A stretch of DNA of 64,000 nt from Planctobacterium sp965279005 (GCA_965279005.1 CBDIHK010000023.1:186001-250000), one strand, 5' to 3'. Positions 18,147-27,244 are shown, numbered from the stretch's first letter. Made by a program: numbers and translations. Notes: a model not told the origin generated them from the letters alone.

Positions 18147-18593
18147 ATGCTGGAAAAAATCACCCTGCCAGTTCAAAAACTTCTAATTGGCTTTAATGCA
18201 CTGCAAATGGGCTATCTCAGCGTTAGCTATTTCAACAGCACCTTTGCCAATGCTTTCCCGGTGCTAGACAAGCTGTTTAAGCCTGAATTTTCCAACACCT
18301 GCACAGTCTCAGGTTGCTGGCAAAGCATTGTGCCGTTTTTAGGTTCAACCTATGCATCAATCGTGCTTATTTCTTTGTTAATGTTGTTTTTCAGGCCATG
18401 CCGGGAATTGCGTTTAGCGATAGTGGGTTTGGCGTCAGTGCATTTGATTATGGCGACGGTGAGGTTGACGGTGGTGCCAGGGGATTTCTACCAGGATGGC
18501 GCGGCGATACAAGCTAGTATGATGCAAGTTGTTGTTGGCGGTTTATTGGTTGTTTCTGCATTGCTCCCCTACGGAGAAAAGGGCAGCGGTTAA
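18147..18593 (+). CDS. Small integral membrane protein, about four helices
   Basis: The ATG at 18147 is preceded by cgaggagg, a strong ribosome site, and is preferred over the open frame from 18078. The 148-residue product has hydrophobic stretches near residues 12-25, 62-80, 88-105 and 118-138. It has a Cys pair in the loop between the first two (SNTCTVSGCW). I do not recognise the family. It is divergent from the duplicated lipoprotein gene and convergent with the protease gene. Confidence 0.65.
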   Translation: MLEKITLPVQKLLIGFNALQMGYLSVSYFNSTFANAFPVLDKLFKPEFSNTCTVSGCWQSIVPFLGSTYASIVLISLLMLFFRPCRELRLAIVGLASVHLIMATVRLTVVPGDFYQDGAAIQASMMQVVVGGLLVVSALLPYGEKGSG

Positions 18594-18613
18594 GTACACT
18601 TAGCCTACTTAAC
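18589..18613. terminator. Short inverted repeat between convergent genes
   Basis: gttaagta and tacttaac are perfect 8-bp arms around a 9-base loop. They overlap the stop of the membrane protein gene and lie just past the stop of the protease gene on the other strand. AT-rich and without a T-run, so at most a weak terminator. Confidence 0.3.
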
Positions 18614-18650
18614 TTGCCCATTGTTGAGGAAACACATCATTAATGGCTAG

Positions 18651-19880
18651 TTACCTAGCAAATACCATTAATTCAAGGTCATCGAAGCTATCGAAGCCGT
18701 GCACCATAATGTGCCAAGTACCCGCTTTAGGCCTGCGGATAAGCTTGTGCTCGTTGCTGCCATCCAAGAACGGAGCATAGTCAAAATCCCCCAAACTAGG
18801 TTCCTGGCCGTGTTTGATGTAGACATCGGCATCACCATTGTCGCCCCGGATATCTACCCACAGGATTTTGGCGCCTTGTGGCACTTCAATGCTGAAAAAA
18901 CTTTCACTGTCTTGCTCGCCAAACAACCCTTGTACCGGCACACCACTGGTTAACTCACCGTCCATTGGTGGCATGGGCGCAGGGTCAACTGGGGGTTGCG
19001 GATCCACATCTGGAAAATCTGGCAGGCCTGGGGTTCCTGGTGCATCGCCACCGTTACCTGACATAGTGCTATCTACCCAGTTTTTTAGTGACGCAACGCG
19101 GGCATACACTCCGTATTTATCGGGCAAGGCACAGCCTTCACCCCAACTGACGACGCCAACTTGGTTTTCCTGGCCATTGTAAAACACCGTCAACGGACCG
19201 CCGCTATCCCCCTGGCAGGAGTCTTGGCCGCCTTGGGCAAAGCCCGCGCATATTTCAGTATCTTGTACCCCGCCATTATAGGCACCTGGGCTGTTACACA
19301 CCTGGTTGCTTACCAAGGGAACTTCCACTTGGTGCATCAAATCTGGGTAATTTTCACCATTGATGCTGGTATTACCCCAACCACTGACGACGGCAGTTGT
19401 GCCTGGTGTGGCGCCTTCTGTCATCAGGCTCTCGTCGGCAAGGGCAATGCTAGGCACAGATTCCGAAATCTCAGAGGCAAGGTACAGTAAAGCGATGTCG
19501 GTAGACTGCCCCTGGGCGTAGCCTGGGTGTTCATACACCTGGGCCACCGTATGTAGTTCCCCCTGGTTGTCGCTGCTTAAATCGTTGACATTGACCCGTA
19601 CTTGTAAAGAAGAGGCATCCTGGCCAGTCATGCCTTCCACACAGTGGGCCGCGGTTAGGATCCAACGACGGTCAATTACCGAACCACCACAGAAGTGCTG
19701 GCCGAAGCTTTGCAGTGATGCCATCCAAGGTCGCTCGCCTTGCGGTGTGACATCGCCGCCAATGATCCTTGGTAACAACTGCTGTTGTTTGAGTTTAAGT
19801 TGAATGTTGTCAGCGTGCGCCACGCCAACTGTGGCTAAAACGCCAGTAGCTAATGCAATCGATTTGGTTAGTTTGTTCAT
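18651..19880 (-). CDS. Secreted trypsin-like serine protease with C-terminal PPC domain
   Basis: The 409-residue precursor has a signal peptide to about residue 23 (TVGVAHA) and a short propeptide ending LLPR. A chymotrypsin-fold domain starts at IIGG (residue 39). The catalytic triad is His79 (TAAHC), Asp128 (STDIALLYL) and Ser226 (GDSGGP). Asp220 in QDSCQGDSGGP sits at the S1 pocket, which predicts cleavage after Arg/Lys and self-activation at Arg38-Ile39. A Pro/Asp-rich linker (about 270-305) leads to a bacterial pre-peptidase C-terminal domain. That domain has IRGDNGDADVYI and aids secretion or substrate binding and is often removed. It is probably secreted by the type II system, by inference. 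Confidence 0.9.
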   Translation of the reverse strand: MNKLTKSIALATGVLATVGVAHADNIQLKLKQQQLLPRIIGGDVTPQGERPWMASLQSFGQHFCGGSVIDRRWILTAAHCVEGMTGQDASSLQVRVNVNDLSSDNQGELHTVAQVYEHPGYAQGQSTDIALLYLASEISESVPSIALADESLMTEGATPGTTAVVSGWGNTSINGENYPDLMHQVEVPLVSNQVCNSPGAYNGGVQDTEICAGFAQGGQDSCQGDSGGPLTVFYNGQENQVGVVSWGEGCALPDKYGVYARVASLKNWVDSTMSGNGGDAPGTPGLPDFPDVDPQPPVDPAPMPPMDGELTSGVPVQGLFGEQDSESFFSIEVPQGAKILWVDIRGDNGDADVYIKHGQEPSLGDFDYAPFLDGSNEHKLIRRPKAGTWHIMVHGFDSFDDLELMVFAR

Positions 19881-20223
19881 GGTTTTACTCCTTAGGTAAC
19901 GACTTGCAACTGCATTAAAACGCTAAGGAGCATTGGCTAAAATGCTGTTTTTGTAGCAGAAAAGTAGTGTTTTGTTGGCTTTTGTAGTTTTTTGTATTTT
20001 CTGCCAAATAAGGCGTTTTAAAGCGGAATAAATCCACCAACCCAAACGTTATCCCCGGTTATAGTTTTCAAAGTGACAAAAAAGCATCTGGTTCAAACCA
20101 ATCAACGCCTTAACGTCATTACAAAACTCATACAAATCCCTGATGTTGTTCAAGGCTTAAAAGCGGTCTAATGACAGTGTCAGATCCTAATTTGCGGGCA
20201 ACAGTTTTTGAGGGCAGGAAGTT
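19881..20223. other. Intergenic region with promoters of the protease gene and the rst-like operon
   Basis: It holds divergent promoters and no gene. AT-rich T-tracts (ttttgtagttttttgtattttc near 19980) lie on the protease side. On the operon side a TACA direct repeat (listed separately) is followed by ttgttc and tctaat, possible -35 and -10 boxes with a short 15-base spacer. Confidence 0.4.
20119..20135 (+). promoter_or_regulatory. Candidate OmpR/RstA-type operator (TACA direct repeat)
   Basis: Two TACA tetramers lie 11 bases apart start to start (ttacaaaactcatacaa). PhoB/OmpR-class regulators bind direct repeats with about 10-11 base period, and E. coli RstA binds a TACA-N6-TACA box. It lies about 90 bases upstream of an operon that encodes an RstA-like regulator, so autoregulation is plausible. 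Confidence 0.3.
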
Positions 20224-20631
20224 ATGGCAAATCATAGAAGCATGAATTTGAAAACCTGGATGCGGGGATTGTTGGCCGCGGCATTAACTGTCTTATCGGG
20301 TTGCGGCCAAGCCCCCCCCCAAGGCAGTGAAACCGTGCCTGAAACTACTAACCTGGGCAACAACCTAGAGCCCATTTATGGCTTCCAGGCCAATTCCGAC
20401 TACTTTGTGTTTTGGGTACGTTCCACCGGCTGCACCCAAGCAGGGCATTTTGACCTAGCACTAGATGGATCCGTTCCAGGGTACTTTCTGGTTAGGTTGA
20501 GCCGCAATACGCCAGACCGCTGCCGGGCTATGCCTCGGGTTATCCAAGTTCAATTGGCTTTAGACGAATCTGTAAATCCAGCTAGCCTTATAACGGTAAA
20601 GAATCCTTTTGCGGTTAACCGTAAACAATAG
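20224..20631 (+). CDS. Small lipoprotein, first gene of the rst-like operon
   Basis: A 135-residue product with a lipoprotein signal: AALTVLSGCGQ, Cys near residue 28. Other in-frame ATGs at residues 7 and 13 are possible starts. The mature part has two further cysteines (RSTGCTQAGHF and TPDRCRAMP) that could form a disulfide. No family is recognised. The gene is 11 bases before a histidine kinase that starts at TTG. The presence of a Slam-like gene in the same operon makes this lipoprotein a candidate client for surface display; that is inference. Confidence 0.7.
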   Translation: MANHRSMNLKTWMRGLLAAALTVLSGCGQAPPQGSETVPETTNLGNNLEPIYGFQANSDYFVFWVRSTGCTQAGHFDLALDGSVPGYFLVRLSRNTPDRCRAMPRVIQVQLALDESVNPASLITVKNPFAVNRKQ

Positions 20632-20642
20632 GCGGTGTAAGG

Positions 20643-22223
20643 TTGCAGAGACTTTTTTTTGGCATATATGGCGCGATATTAGCCAGTACTCTGCTGGTTC
20701 TGGCTGGTGCTTATTACGCCCTTGCAAGCGTTAACCAATATCGATATCAGTCCTATCTAGAAGAAGTGTTGGAAGGTACTGCCGTATTGCTAAGCAAGGG
20801 CGTTGCCCGGCAGGAAAACGATAGCCAAGAGCGCTGGATCAGCCTGGCGTCAACACTACTCAACGCCAATATGACAGCGGGTAAATCGGATGTTGTTGCC
20901 AGAGAAAGCTACTCGGTAACCCGGTTGCCCAAACGCAGCAATAGCCACAACGAAAAGTACTTGGCTAGCTTCCAAGCTGCAAACGACGACCAGAAAATCA
21001 CGTTGGAATTTGAAGGCATTACCGAGCACATCCTATCTGCCACCGCTTTTTTTATGCTTAACGAACTTGGCCGGTTACCCGTATCACAGCGCCAACCTGC
21101 ATTTGATGGGCTAAGTGCACAATTTAACTATGACGTGTATAGGATTGGCCAAGCAGACCTGGAAATCGATAGCCGCCAACTTGAACGGCTACAACGGGGC
21201 GAAACGGTAGTGGCGATCCAGCGACAGTTGGGACGAAGCCTTGCTTTTAATGTCTATGCACCTTGGGGCAATAGCAATGATGCTTTGGTATTGGGACCAA
21301 TCGCATTTTTTGACCCCTTCCCTACCTACATAGCCGCCACTATATTAGCAACCGCATTGCTGTTCTTGGCGGCCCTGGTCATGCTTATTATCACCAAACT
21401 AGGCAAGCGCCTTATGGCCTTGCAAGATAAGGTAGACGCCATCAGCCCTGAGTATACCGAACCACAGCCAGAGCCATTGCCAGGCACGGAAGATGCGGAG
21501 GTGATTTCAGTGCTTGGCAGCAAAATCCAACACATGGCGCAGCGCATTGAAAAGCTGCTGGATGAGAAGGCCTACATGATCCGCGCAGTTTCCCATGACC
21601 TGCGTACCCCTATCGCAAAGTTGCACTTCCGGCTAGAAGCCCTCAGTGACAAGCTTGGTGCCGATCACAAACTTCTTCGTGGTTGCCACGATGACCTTAG
21701 GCAACTGAACCTGCTGATTGATGAATTACTTACCTATGAAAAGCTATCAATAAAACACAATATTGAATTCAAACCAGTTGATTTAGCCAAGGTTATAGAA
21801 AGTCAAGTTGCGGGCCTCAAAGTCATTCATCCCGCGCTTGCTATTGATTTGCCCTGTATTGCCGGAAACAGTGAAATAGAAGGCAATGAAGTATTGCTGC
21901 AGCGGCTGTTTGAAAATCTGTTACACAACGCCGGTCGCCATGCTAAACAACGCATTACCTTGTCTATGCAAGCATGTAGCAGCTATGTCGCCATAAGCAT
22001 TGACGACGATGGTGAGGGCCTGCAAGAAGCCCTTATCCCACAATTGTTTGACCCCTTCTTCCGGGTAGATGACAGCCGTACTGCCAGAAAAGGAGGCTAC
22101 GGCCTAGGCCTGGCTATCGTGAAACAAGTGGTCATGCAACACAACGGCGAAGTCAGCGCTAGCAACAATGAACAAGGCGGTGCCCGGTTTACCTTGACAC
22201 TGCCCCGCAGGCAAGACTTATGA
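20643..22223 (+). CDS. RstB-like membrane sensor histidine kinase
   Basis: A 526-residue kinase starting at TTG. Two membrane segments (about 8-30 and 228-252) enclose a periplasmic sensor of about 195 residues. Its end, LVLGPIAFFDPFP, resembles the RstB pattern AVGPVPYL. The kinase core has His318 in RAVSHDLRTPIAKLHFRLE, an N box LFENLLHNAGRHA and G boxes DDDGEGL and GYGLGLAIVKQV. A HAMP-like linker lies at about 252-305. It should phosphorylate the response regulator three genes downstream. It overlaps the next gene by four bases (ATGA type), so the two are translationally coupled. Confidence 0.88.
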   Translation: MQRLFFGIYGAILASTLLVLAGAYYALASVNQYRYQSYLEEVLEGTAVLLSKGVARQENDSQERWISLASTLLNANMTAGKSDVVARESYSVTRLPKRSNSHNEKYLASFQAANDDQKITLEFEGITEHILSATAFFMLNELGRLPVSQRQPAFDGLSAQFNYDVYRIGQADLEIDSRQLERLQRGETVVAIQRQLGRSLAFNVYAPWGNSNDALVLGPIAFFDPFPTYIAATILATALLFLAALVMLIITKLGKRLMALQDKVDAISPEYTEPQPEPLPGTEDAEVISVLGSKIQHMAQRIEKLLDEKAYMIRAVSHDLRTPIAKLHFRLEALSDKLGADHKLLRGCHDDLRQLNLLIDELLTYEKLSIKHNIEFKPVDLAKVIESQVAGLKVIHPALAIDLPCIAGNSEIEGNEVLLQRLFENLLHNAGRHAKQRITLSMQACSSYVAISIDDDGEGLQEALIPQLFDPFFRVDDSRTARKGGYGLGLAIVKQVVMQHNGEVSASNNEQGGARFTLTLPRRQDL

Positions 22224-22762
22224 ACCGACTTGCCTATTCCCATACGTTATTAAAAGTAGCACTTAAAACAAGTAAGTACTTACTGAATGTGTTTGTAATT
22301 AGCCTATTCGCGGCAGATATGGCTATTGCTGCACCGACTAGCCAAGCATTGGGGCAGGCCAGCGCTACCAATACAGCGTCTGGAAACCAACAACAATCGG
22401 ACAAGGAAAAGCCTAAAGCCAAAAAGCCTGAAAAAAATGGAATCAAAACCGATATTGAACCGTCTACAGCAGGAAAAGACGCCCCCGCGGAGGATGGCAA
22501 GGCCATTGATTGGGGCGGTTGGAACCTTAAATCAAGCGCAAAATTTGGCGTGGGGATCCAGGGTGATATTGAGGCGCAAATTAACCTATTGGATCAGAGT
22601 AATTTGTTGGATGACGCCACAGGTGTGGCGACCCGAAAAAAAGCCGAAAACTTGGCACAGGACAAACAGACAAAGGTACCAGACCTCAAGAAGATGATGG
22701 CCGAACTTGAAGCAATGGAAGCAAAAGTGAAAAAAGAGATTGACGATGATAGCGAGTTTTAA
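22220..22762 (+). CDS. Lysine-rich exported protein of unknown function
   Basis: A 180-residue product with a signal peptide ending near AIAAPTSQ. A low-complexity Lys/Pro/Glu segment follows (DKEKPKAKKPEKNG), then a region with NLKSSAKFGVGIQGDIEAQ and a C-terminal coiled-coil-like stretch (MMAELEAMEAKVKKEI). Its start overlaps the kinase gene by four bases and its end overlaps the Slam-like gene. That gives tight translational coupling and a role with those two partners. No family is recognised. A periplasmic adaptor or chaperone for the outer-membrane protein is one guess. Confidence 0.7.
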   Translation: MNRLAYSHTLLKVALKTSKYLLNVFVISLFAADMAIAAPTSQALGQASATNTASGNQQQSDKEKPKAKKPEKNGIKTDIEPSTAGKDAPAEDGKAIDWGGWNLKSSAKFGVGIQGDIEAQINLLDQSNLLDDATGVATRKKAENLAQDKQTKVPDLKKMMAELEAMEAKVKKEIDDDSEF

Positions 22763-24176
22763 CCAATCCCAAGGATTTAAAAGGCCGCAGGCGACACCAT
22801 TGCAACTTTTTTGTTTATGGATAATAAGCCTGTTTCCAGCCAGCGATACAATTGCGCAAACCATGGATAACCCAAATTTTGCCGCAGCCATGGCAGAAGT
22901 TGAACAAGGCCAGTGGCAAAAAGCACAAGCCCTACTCAATGGACTAATTACCCAAAACCCATCGCTACACCGCGCCCGGCTGGAGCTTGGTCTAGTCTAT
23001 ATCCGCCTGGGCAAACCCAAAAAGGCCAAATACCACTTCCTTACCTTACTCAATGAGACAAATGTACCGGAAGTGGTCAAACACAATATCCTACAGCTGT
23101 TGCCCGAAATAGACGCGCAAATTGTAGGAACAACTAAAAACAACACCGACGAAGTAGCGGATAAACAGCCTGCACAGGAGCATATGTACGATGGCAGTTT
23201 TCAATTGGGCCTAGGTTATGACGACAATGTCCGCCATAGCTCGGCAGATTATTTTCTAGAAGATGATCCGTTTTCCGTCGGTTTGTTTTTAGAACTGGAG
23301 GACGGCTCCGAGGTATTTGTTTCACCTGATGGTTTTGTCTATGACATTGACGGCAACCTACTTTTTGAAAATGATGGATTTGTAGATTTGGGCAATCCTG
23401 ATCGCAGTAATGCCTTTGCCGAAGCCAAACTTACCTTAAACCACCAATACGCCATACCTGCGGTACAGGACATTAGCTGGCATAATAGCTTGTCACTGCA
23501 AGCTACCCAGAACCAAGATCACACTGACTATAACCGCTTGCAAGCTCGAATTGACACAAGGTTTTCCTGGCGCACGTCAGAGCAATGGAAATGGTCTGTG
23601 CAAGCCCACTACCGACAATTGCAGCGGGATGGCAAAGATCAAATCCATGCCTATGCGATTGACCCAGAATTAACCTATTTCAACCCATGGGGCAGTTGGA
23701 GTTTAGGCTTGCAGTGGATGCGCAGGAAATACCAAGACAGCATCGTTATTTCTGGTGAACTAGAAAGCTTCTATCCCGGTTTCACCAATACTATCCGAGC
23801 CATTTCAGCAAAGTGGTCAAAACTGTTTTTCGACACGGATTTATTACTGCTGGCCAAATTCGAACTTTCCGATAGCAGTGCCAGTGATGGTTTTGACTAC
23901 AAAGGCACCAGGCTCACTTTGGCGTCAGTCTACAACTTAAACCAAGATTGCAGCCTGATGTTGTCAGCTAGCAGGTTAAAACAGGACTATTCCGAGGTGT
24001 CTGATTTCCCACTTCATGACGACAGTACCGCCCTGCGCACCAGGTTGAGCTATGCATTAACTGACAGCACAGAGTTGTTTCTCGCCGGGGAACGGGCGCT
24101 GCGGCAATCAGACGTCTACGGCGGCATAAAAAGCGATAAAAGCCAATGGCAACTTGGTTTTGAAATGGCGTTTTAG
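22740..24176 (+). CDS. Slam-like (DUF560-type) TPR plus outer-membrane barrel protein
   Basis: The frame begins at TTG 22740, with an ATG at 22746; both overlap the previous gene. After a signal (LFCLWIISLFPASDTIAQ) come TPR-like helices (residues 45-125; GQWQKAQALLNGLITQNP, RLELGLVYIRLGK). The C-terminal 320 residues alternate in beta-strand fashion and end in phenylalanine (QLGFEMAF), typical of outer-membrane barrels. The region begins with FQLGLGYDDNVRHSS. This order matches surface lipoprotein assembly modulator proteins, which move lipoproteins to the cell surface. The assignment is from architecture; the client is unproven. Confidence 0.75.
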   Translation: MTMIASFNQSQGFKRPQATPLQLFCLWIISLFPASDTIAQTMDNPNFAAAMAEVEQGQWQKAQALLNGLITQNPSLHRARLELGLVYIRLGKPKKAKYHFLTLLNETNVPEVVKHNILQLLPEIDAQIVGTTKNNTDEVADKQPAQEHMYDGSFQLGLGYDDNVRHSSADYFLEDDPFSVGLFLELEDGSEVFVSPDGFVYDIDGNLLFENDGFVDLGNPDRSNAFAEAKLTLNHQYAIPAVQDISWHNSLSLQATQNQDHTDYNRLQARIDTRFSWRTSEQWKWSVQAHYRQLQRDGKDQIHAYAIDPELTYFNPWGSWSLGLQWMRRKYQDSIVISGELESFYPGFTNTIRAISAKWSKLFFDTDLLLLAKFELSDSSASDGFDYKGTRLTLASVYNLNQDCSLMLSASRLKQDYSEVSDFPLHDDSTALRTRLSYALTDSTELFLAGERALRQSDVYGGIKSDKSQWQLGFEMAF

Positions 24177-24188
24177 GAGTATCTAGAA

Positions 24189-24875
24189 GTGATTGAACAC
24201 AGCATTTTGATCGTAGAGGATGACCAGGGCCTGGCTGAGTTAACCCAGGATTTTTTTGAGCAATTTGAATTCAATTGCAGCATTGAGGGCAATGGCCAGG
24301 CAGCACTGGCCAGGGCATTGGCAGAGCAGCCGGATGTAATATTGCTGGATATCATGCTGCCGGATCTGGATGGCCTGCAAATCTGCAAACAGATACGGGA
24401 AAAAGTACAATCCAAAATCCTGATGCTAACCGCCCGCACCGATACCATTGACCAAGTATTGGGCTTGGAACTCGGTGCCGATGACTACATACCAAAGCCG
24501 GTGGAACCCAGGCTATTGCTAGCAAAAGTGCGCGCTGTATTGCGCAGGGACAATGGCAAGGATGAACAGAAACCGGATCTAGTACAATTCGCAGACTTTA
24601 GCCTGGATACCCAAAAACGCGCACTGTCCAAAAACGGGCAAGCCTGCGACCTGAGCACCCACGAATATGAACTGTTGTTAATGCTGGTACAAAATAAAGG
24701 GCAGGTGATCAGCCGGGAAGACATATTCCAACAGTTACGCGGCGTCGAATATGACGGGCAAAACCGCCAGGCCGATATCCTTATTTCCAATCTGAGGGCA
24801 AAGTTGGAAACTGGCTCCAACTGCCCGCCCTTGATCAAAACCGTGCGTTCCAAAGGCTATTTATTTGTGGGCTAG
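24189..24875 (+). CDS. RstA-like OmpR-family response regulator
   Basis: A 228-residue regulator starting at GTG. The receiver domain has the acidic pair in IVEDDQGL, phospho-acceptor Asp near residue 57 in VILLDIMLPDLDG, and Lys in DDYIPKPVEPR. A C-terminal winged helix follows (about 130-228; LSTHEYELLLMLV, VISREDIFQQLRG, VRSKGYLFVG). It is the last gene of the five-gene operon and pairs with the RstB-like kinase. Kinase and regulator are separated by two other genes, which is unusual. Confidence 0.9.
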   Translation: MIEHSILIVEDDQGLAELTQDFFEQFEFNCSIEGNGQAALARALAEQPDVILLDIMLPDLDGLQICKQIREKVQSKILMLTARTDTIDQVLGLELGADDYIPKPVEPRLLLAKVRAVLRRDNGKDEQKPDLVQFADFSLDTQKRALSKNGQACDLSTHEYELLLMLVQNKGQVISREDIFQQLRGVEYDGQNRQADILISNLRAKLETGSNCPPLIKTVRSKGYLFVG

Positions 24876-24929
24876 GGCATCAGCATTTAGTGCCAATTCT
24901 GGACGGGCAAAAATCGGAACCTGGTACTT

Positions 24930-24983
24930 TTCCCTGATCCGGGAATTTTTTCGATTTCGGTTTTCCCAGTTTCGGGAAAATCG
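24930..24983 (+). terminator. Two adjacent hairpins after the response regulator gene
   Basis: A short stem ttccc/gggaa (24930-24945) is followed by a T6 run, and a second stem is formed by ttttccc and gggaaaa (24961-24967 and 24974-24980), extendable by three pairs outward. Together they are the likely end of the rst-like operon, although each stem is short. Confidence 0.45.
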
Positions 24984-25098
24984 CGTCCTATCGCCATGGA
25001 AAAATAAATAATTCCAATAAAAACAAAAAGTTAAACAACTGGCACAGTTACTGCGTTGACAACCTTGTAATATCAATTATGCATAGGAATTGTTTAAC

Positions 25099-25823
25099 GT
25101 GGATGTACAGCGGTCAGTCCAGAACAAACCTTGGTATCGGAAGTACTGGTACGTTTTCCCCTTATTAGTTTTTTCAGTAGCGGTGACAGCCTATAGCTAT
25201 AGCCAAAAGAATACGTCTTTCAGCGCTATTGCGGACAACCTTGCTATTGGTGAAGTTCAGCAAGGCACTTTTACTGTTTCGGTTAGGGGGACTGGCACCC
25301 TTGCTCCCCGCGAGACCAGATGGGTTGCAGCACAAGTTGGCGGGCGGGTTGAGTCGATTCACGCAATGCCGGGCAGGCACTTGCAACCAGGGGAAATCAT
25401 TTTACAGCTGTCAAACCCAGACTTAAAACAAGAAGCTGAAGAAATCGCTTGGGAACTGGAAGCTTTACGGGCGGAGAACAACGCCTTAAAAGTCACATTA
25501 GAGTCACAGCTGCTTGATGGTGAAGCACTGCTGCTCAATGCCAAAATGTTGTACGAAAGTGCCAAAATCAACTTGGATGCGCAAAAAAAGCTGCTTGAAG
25601 AAGGCAATGCCACGGTTTCCTTGATTGAACACCAGCGTTCAGTATTGGAGACCGAACAGTACCTAGTGCGAAGCAACATTGAAGAAAAGCGCCTGCAAAA
25701 GCTTAAAGAAACCAGCGCAGCGCAGGTGGCCGCCAGTGAAGCCCGCTACAACCGCCTCAACAATTCTTACCTCCGCGCCCTACAACAAGTCGAATATTTA
25801 AATGTAAAAGCAACCCTTGATGG
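25099..25823 (+). pseudogene. HlyD/RND-type periplasmic adaptor, interrupted by an insertion sequence
   Basis: About 240 residues remain: an N-terminal membrane anchor (VFPLLVFSVAVTAYSY), the first half of a biotinyl-lipoyl domain (VRGTGTLAPRE, QVGGRVESIHAMPG) and a long alpha-hairpin (residues 105-225). The second lipoyl half begins VKATLDG and is cut by the insertion element at 25824. The five residues TVSAF that follow come from the element. GTG at 25099 with aggaa upstream is a better start than TTG 25090. Such adaptors work with ABC or RND exporters, but no exporter gene remains. Past the element the original reading LDGVLQ resumes for a few codons only. Confidence 0.85.
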
Positions 25824-27049
25824 CACGGTTAGCGCGTTTTAATCATTGATTCTAACAGCACTGATCGAAATTCATCGTCCAGTGCTGCCATTTTCTTCTT
25901 TCGCGCCATACTGGCTTTCACGGTTTGATCCTTTTTAAACAGGTTAAGTGCTATTTTCCTCAACACGTTAAAGGCCAATGCACCATTGCCTTTTCGTATT
26001 CTTGATTCATCCTCTCTGAAAGTCATATCTAACATCCAGTGCATACTTTCCACCTGCCAGTGACTTCTGACCGCATGCAGGGCCTGCGCAGCGTCGGGAT
26101 GCAGTGAACTGATGTACCAACGGGTTTCTTCACTCGTTTTACCACTCGCTTTCTCTTCAATCCGGGCGGAAACCTTGATTATTGTTTTCAGTCCTGTCCA
26201 ACGGTAATCCCTGGCGAGCCACTGGGGATCGATGATTAATTGTTCACAATGGCGCACCTCGACTCTTCCATGACCGGAATCGGTTTCAGTATGTTCACTG
26301 TACTGCCCCTTCGCTAACCCCTCACGCACACTCTTATGCCACCAGGCCTCTAACTCCGCCTGTAAACCCGAATGATTGCCTTTTAAGGCCAGAACATAGT
26401 CCGCTTTGCTTCGAACAATTTGTTTTGCGATTTCTTTCTGGCAACCCATCGCATCCAGTGTGATGATGCTGCTCTGAATATCCAGTAAGCTTAATAGTTC
26501 GGGAATGGCGGTGATTTCATTACTTTTCTGGTTAACGGCCACCTGTCCCAGCACCAGCTGGTGCTGGCAACTCCACGCACTGACAGCATGTAACGGGTTT
26601 GTCCGCTCTCGTGTCTGAAAAGACCGCCTGGCGGTTTTACCATCAATAGCAATGACATCACATCCGGTGAAATCAATAAGCTCCGATATCCAGTTTTGAA
26701 ACGCTTTCTCTATTTCTTCAGGCTTTAGACGATAAATCACCCTGGCAATTGTGTCATGACGGGGAATACCCTGTTCAAAGGGGCGATATTGCCTGAGCCA
26801 GTCGAGCTTAACTTTTCCAAAGTCTTCAATATCTTCCCACCCTTCGGCTCCGGACACCACTGCACAAACCGATAACAACAAGATGTCCATTAACTCATAT
26901 CGTTTACAACGCTCTATGCGGGGATCCGTGATTGATTCGAAGTGTTTTAGCGAGTTTTCGATCATAATGTGTATCTCAAGCTTTTGATTTTGTTGCTTGA
27001 TCTGATCATCCAATCGCTAAATAGTTCAAATTAAAACGATCTTGCCGTG
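25824..27049 (-). mobile_element. Complete ISAs1-family insertion sequence with target duplication
   Basis: The element is 1226 bp. Its ends read cacggttagcgcgttttaat (left) and, on the other strand, cacggcaagatcgttttaat (right), matching at 16 of 20 positions. It is flanked by the direct repeat cccttgatgg at 25814-25823 and 27050-27059. That 10-bp target duplication is within the 8-10 bp known for ISAs1 elements. It carries one transposase gene on the minus strand that looks intact, so the insertion may be recent. Confidence 0.9.
25829..26965 (-). CDS. ISAs1-family transposase (DDE)
   Basis: The start MIENSLKHFESITDPR at 26965 is that of ISAs1/H-repeat transposases. The open frame reaches 27013, but the extra residues are not conserved. 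The product is about 378 residues. It shows an N-terminal domain with YELMDILLLSVCAVVSGAEGW and first acidic motif CDVIAIDGKTARRS. A second motif is IITLDAMGCQKEIA, and the last is WQVESMHWMLDMTFREDESR with the catalytic Glu. The stop codon lies inside the left terminal repeat. No frameshift is seen, so it is probably active. Confidence 0.92.
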   Translation of the reverse strand: MIENSLKHFESITDPRIERCKRYELMDILLLSVCAVVSGAEGWEDIEDFGKVKLDWLRQYRPFEQGIPRHDTIARVIYRLKPEEIEKAFQNWISELIDFTGCDVIAIDGKTARRSFQTRERTNPLHAVSAWSCQHQLVLGQVAVNQKSNEITAIPELLSLLDIQSSIITLDAMGCQKEIAKQIVRSKADYVLALKGNHSGLQAELEAWWHKSVREGLAKGQYSEHTETDSGHGRVEVRHCEQLIIDPQWLARDYRWTGLKTIIKVSARIEEKASGKTSEETRWYISSLHPDAAQALHAVRSHWQVESMHWMLDMTFREDESRIRKGNGALAFNVLRKIALNLFKKDQTVKASMARKKKMAALDDEFRSVLLESMIKTR

Positions 27050-27135
27050 CCCTTGATGGCGTCTTGCAAGCATCAATATTGACAATGCCCTTCAAGGTGG
27101 TTTTAGCGTTAATATTGTGCTCGCTATAGCAATGC
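27050..27135 (+). pseudogene. Distal scrap of the interrupted HlyD-type adaptor
   Basis: After the right target copy the frame reads LDGVLQ, which continues the adaptor's lipoyl motif, and then degenerates. In another frame the sequence reads SINIDNALQGGFSVNIVLA and stops. This loosely resembles the C-terminal pattern of HlyD proteins. So the adaptor had probably lost its middle part as well as being split. Confidence 0.35.
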
Positions 27136-27244
27136 AAGCAAGCTGATTTGGCCGCCACCGAGCTCCTATGTTTGCCTGTTGCCCTGCTATGGTGCTATAC
27201 AACCCCCTTGCAATGACAAGTGCTAAAAAATCAGGAAGCTTCAA

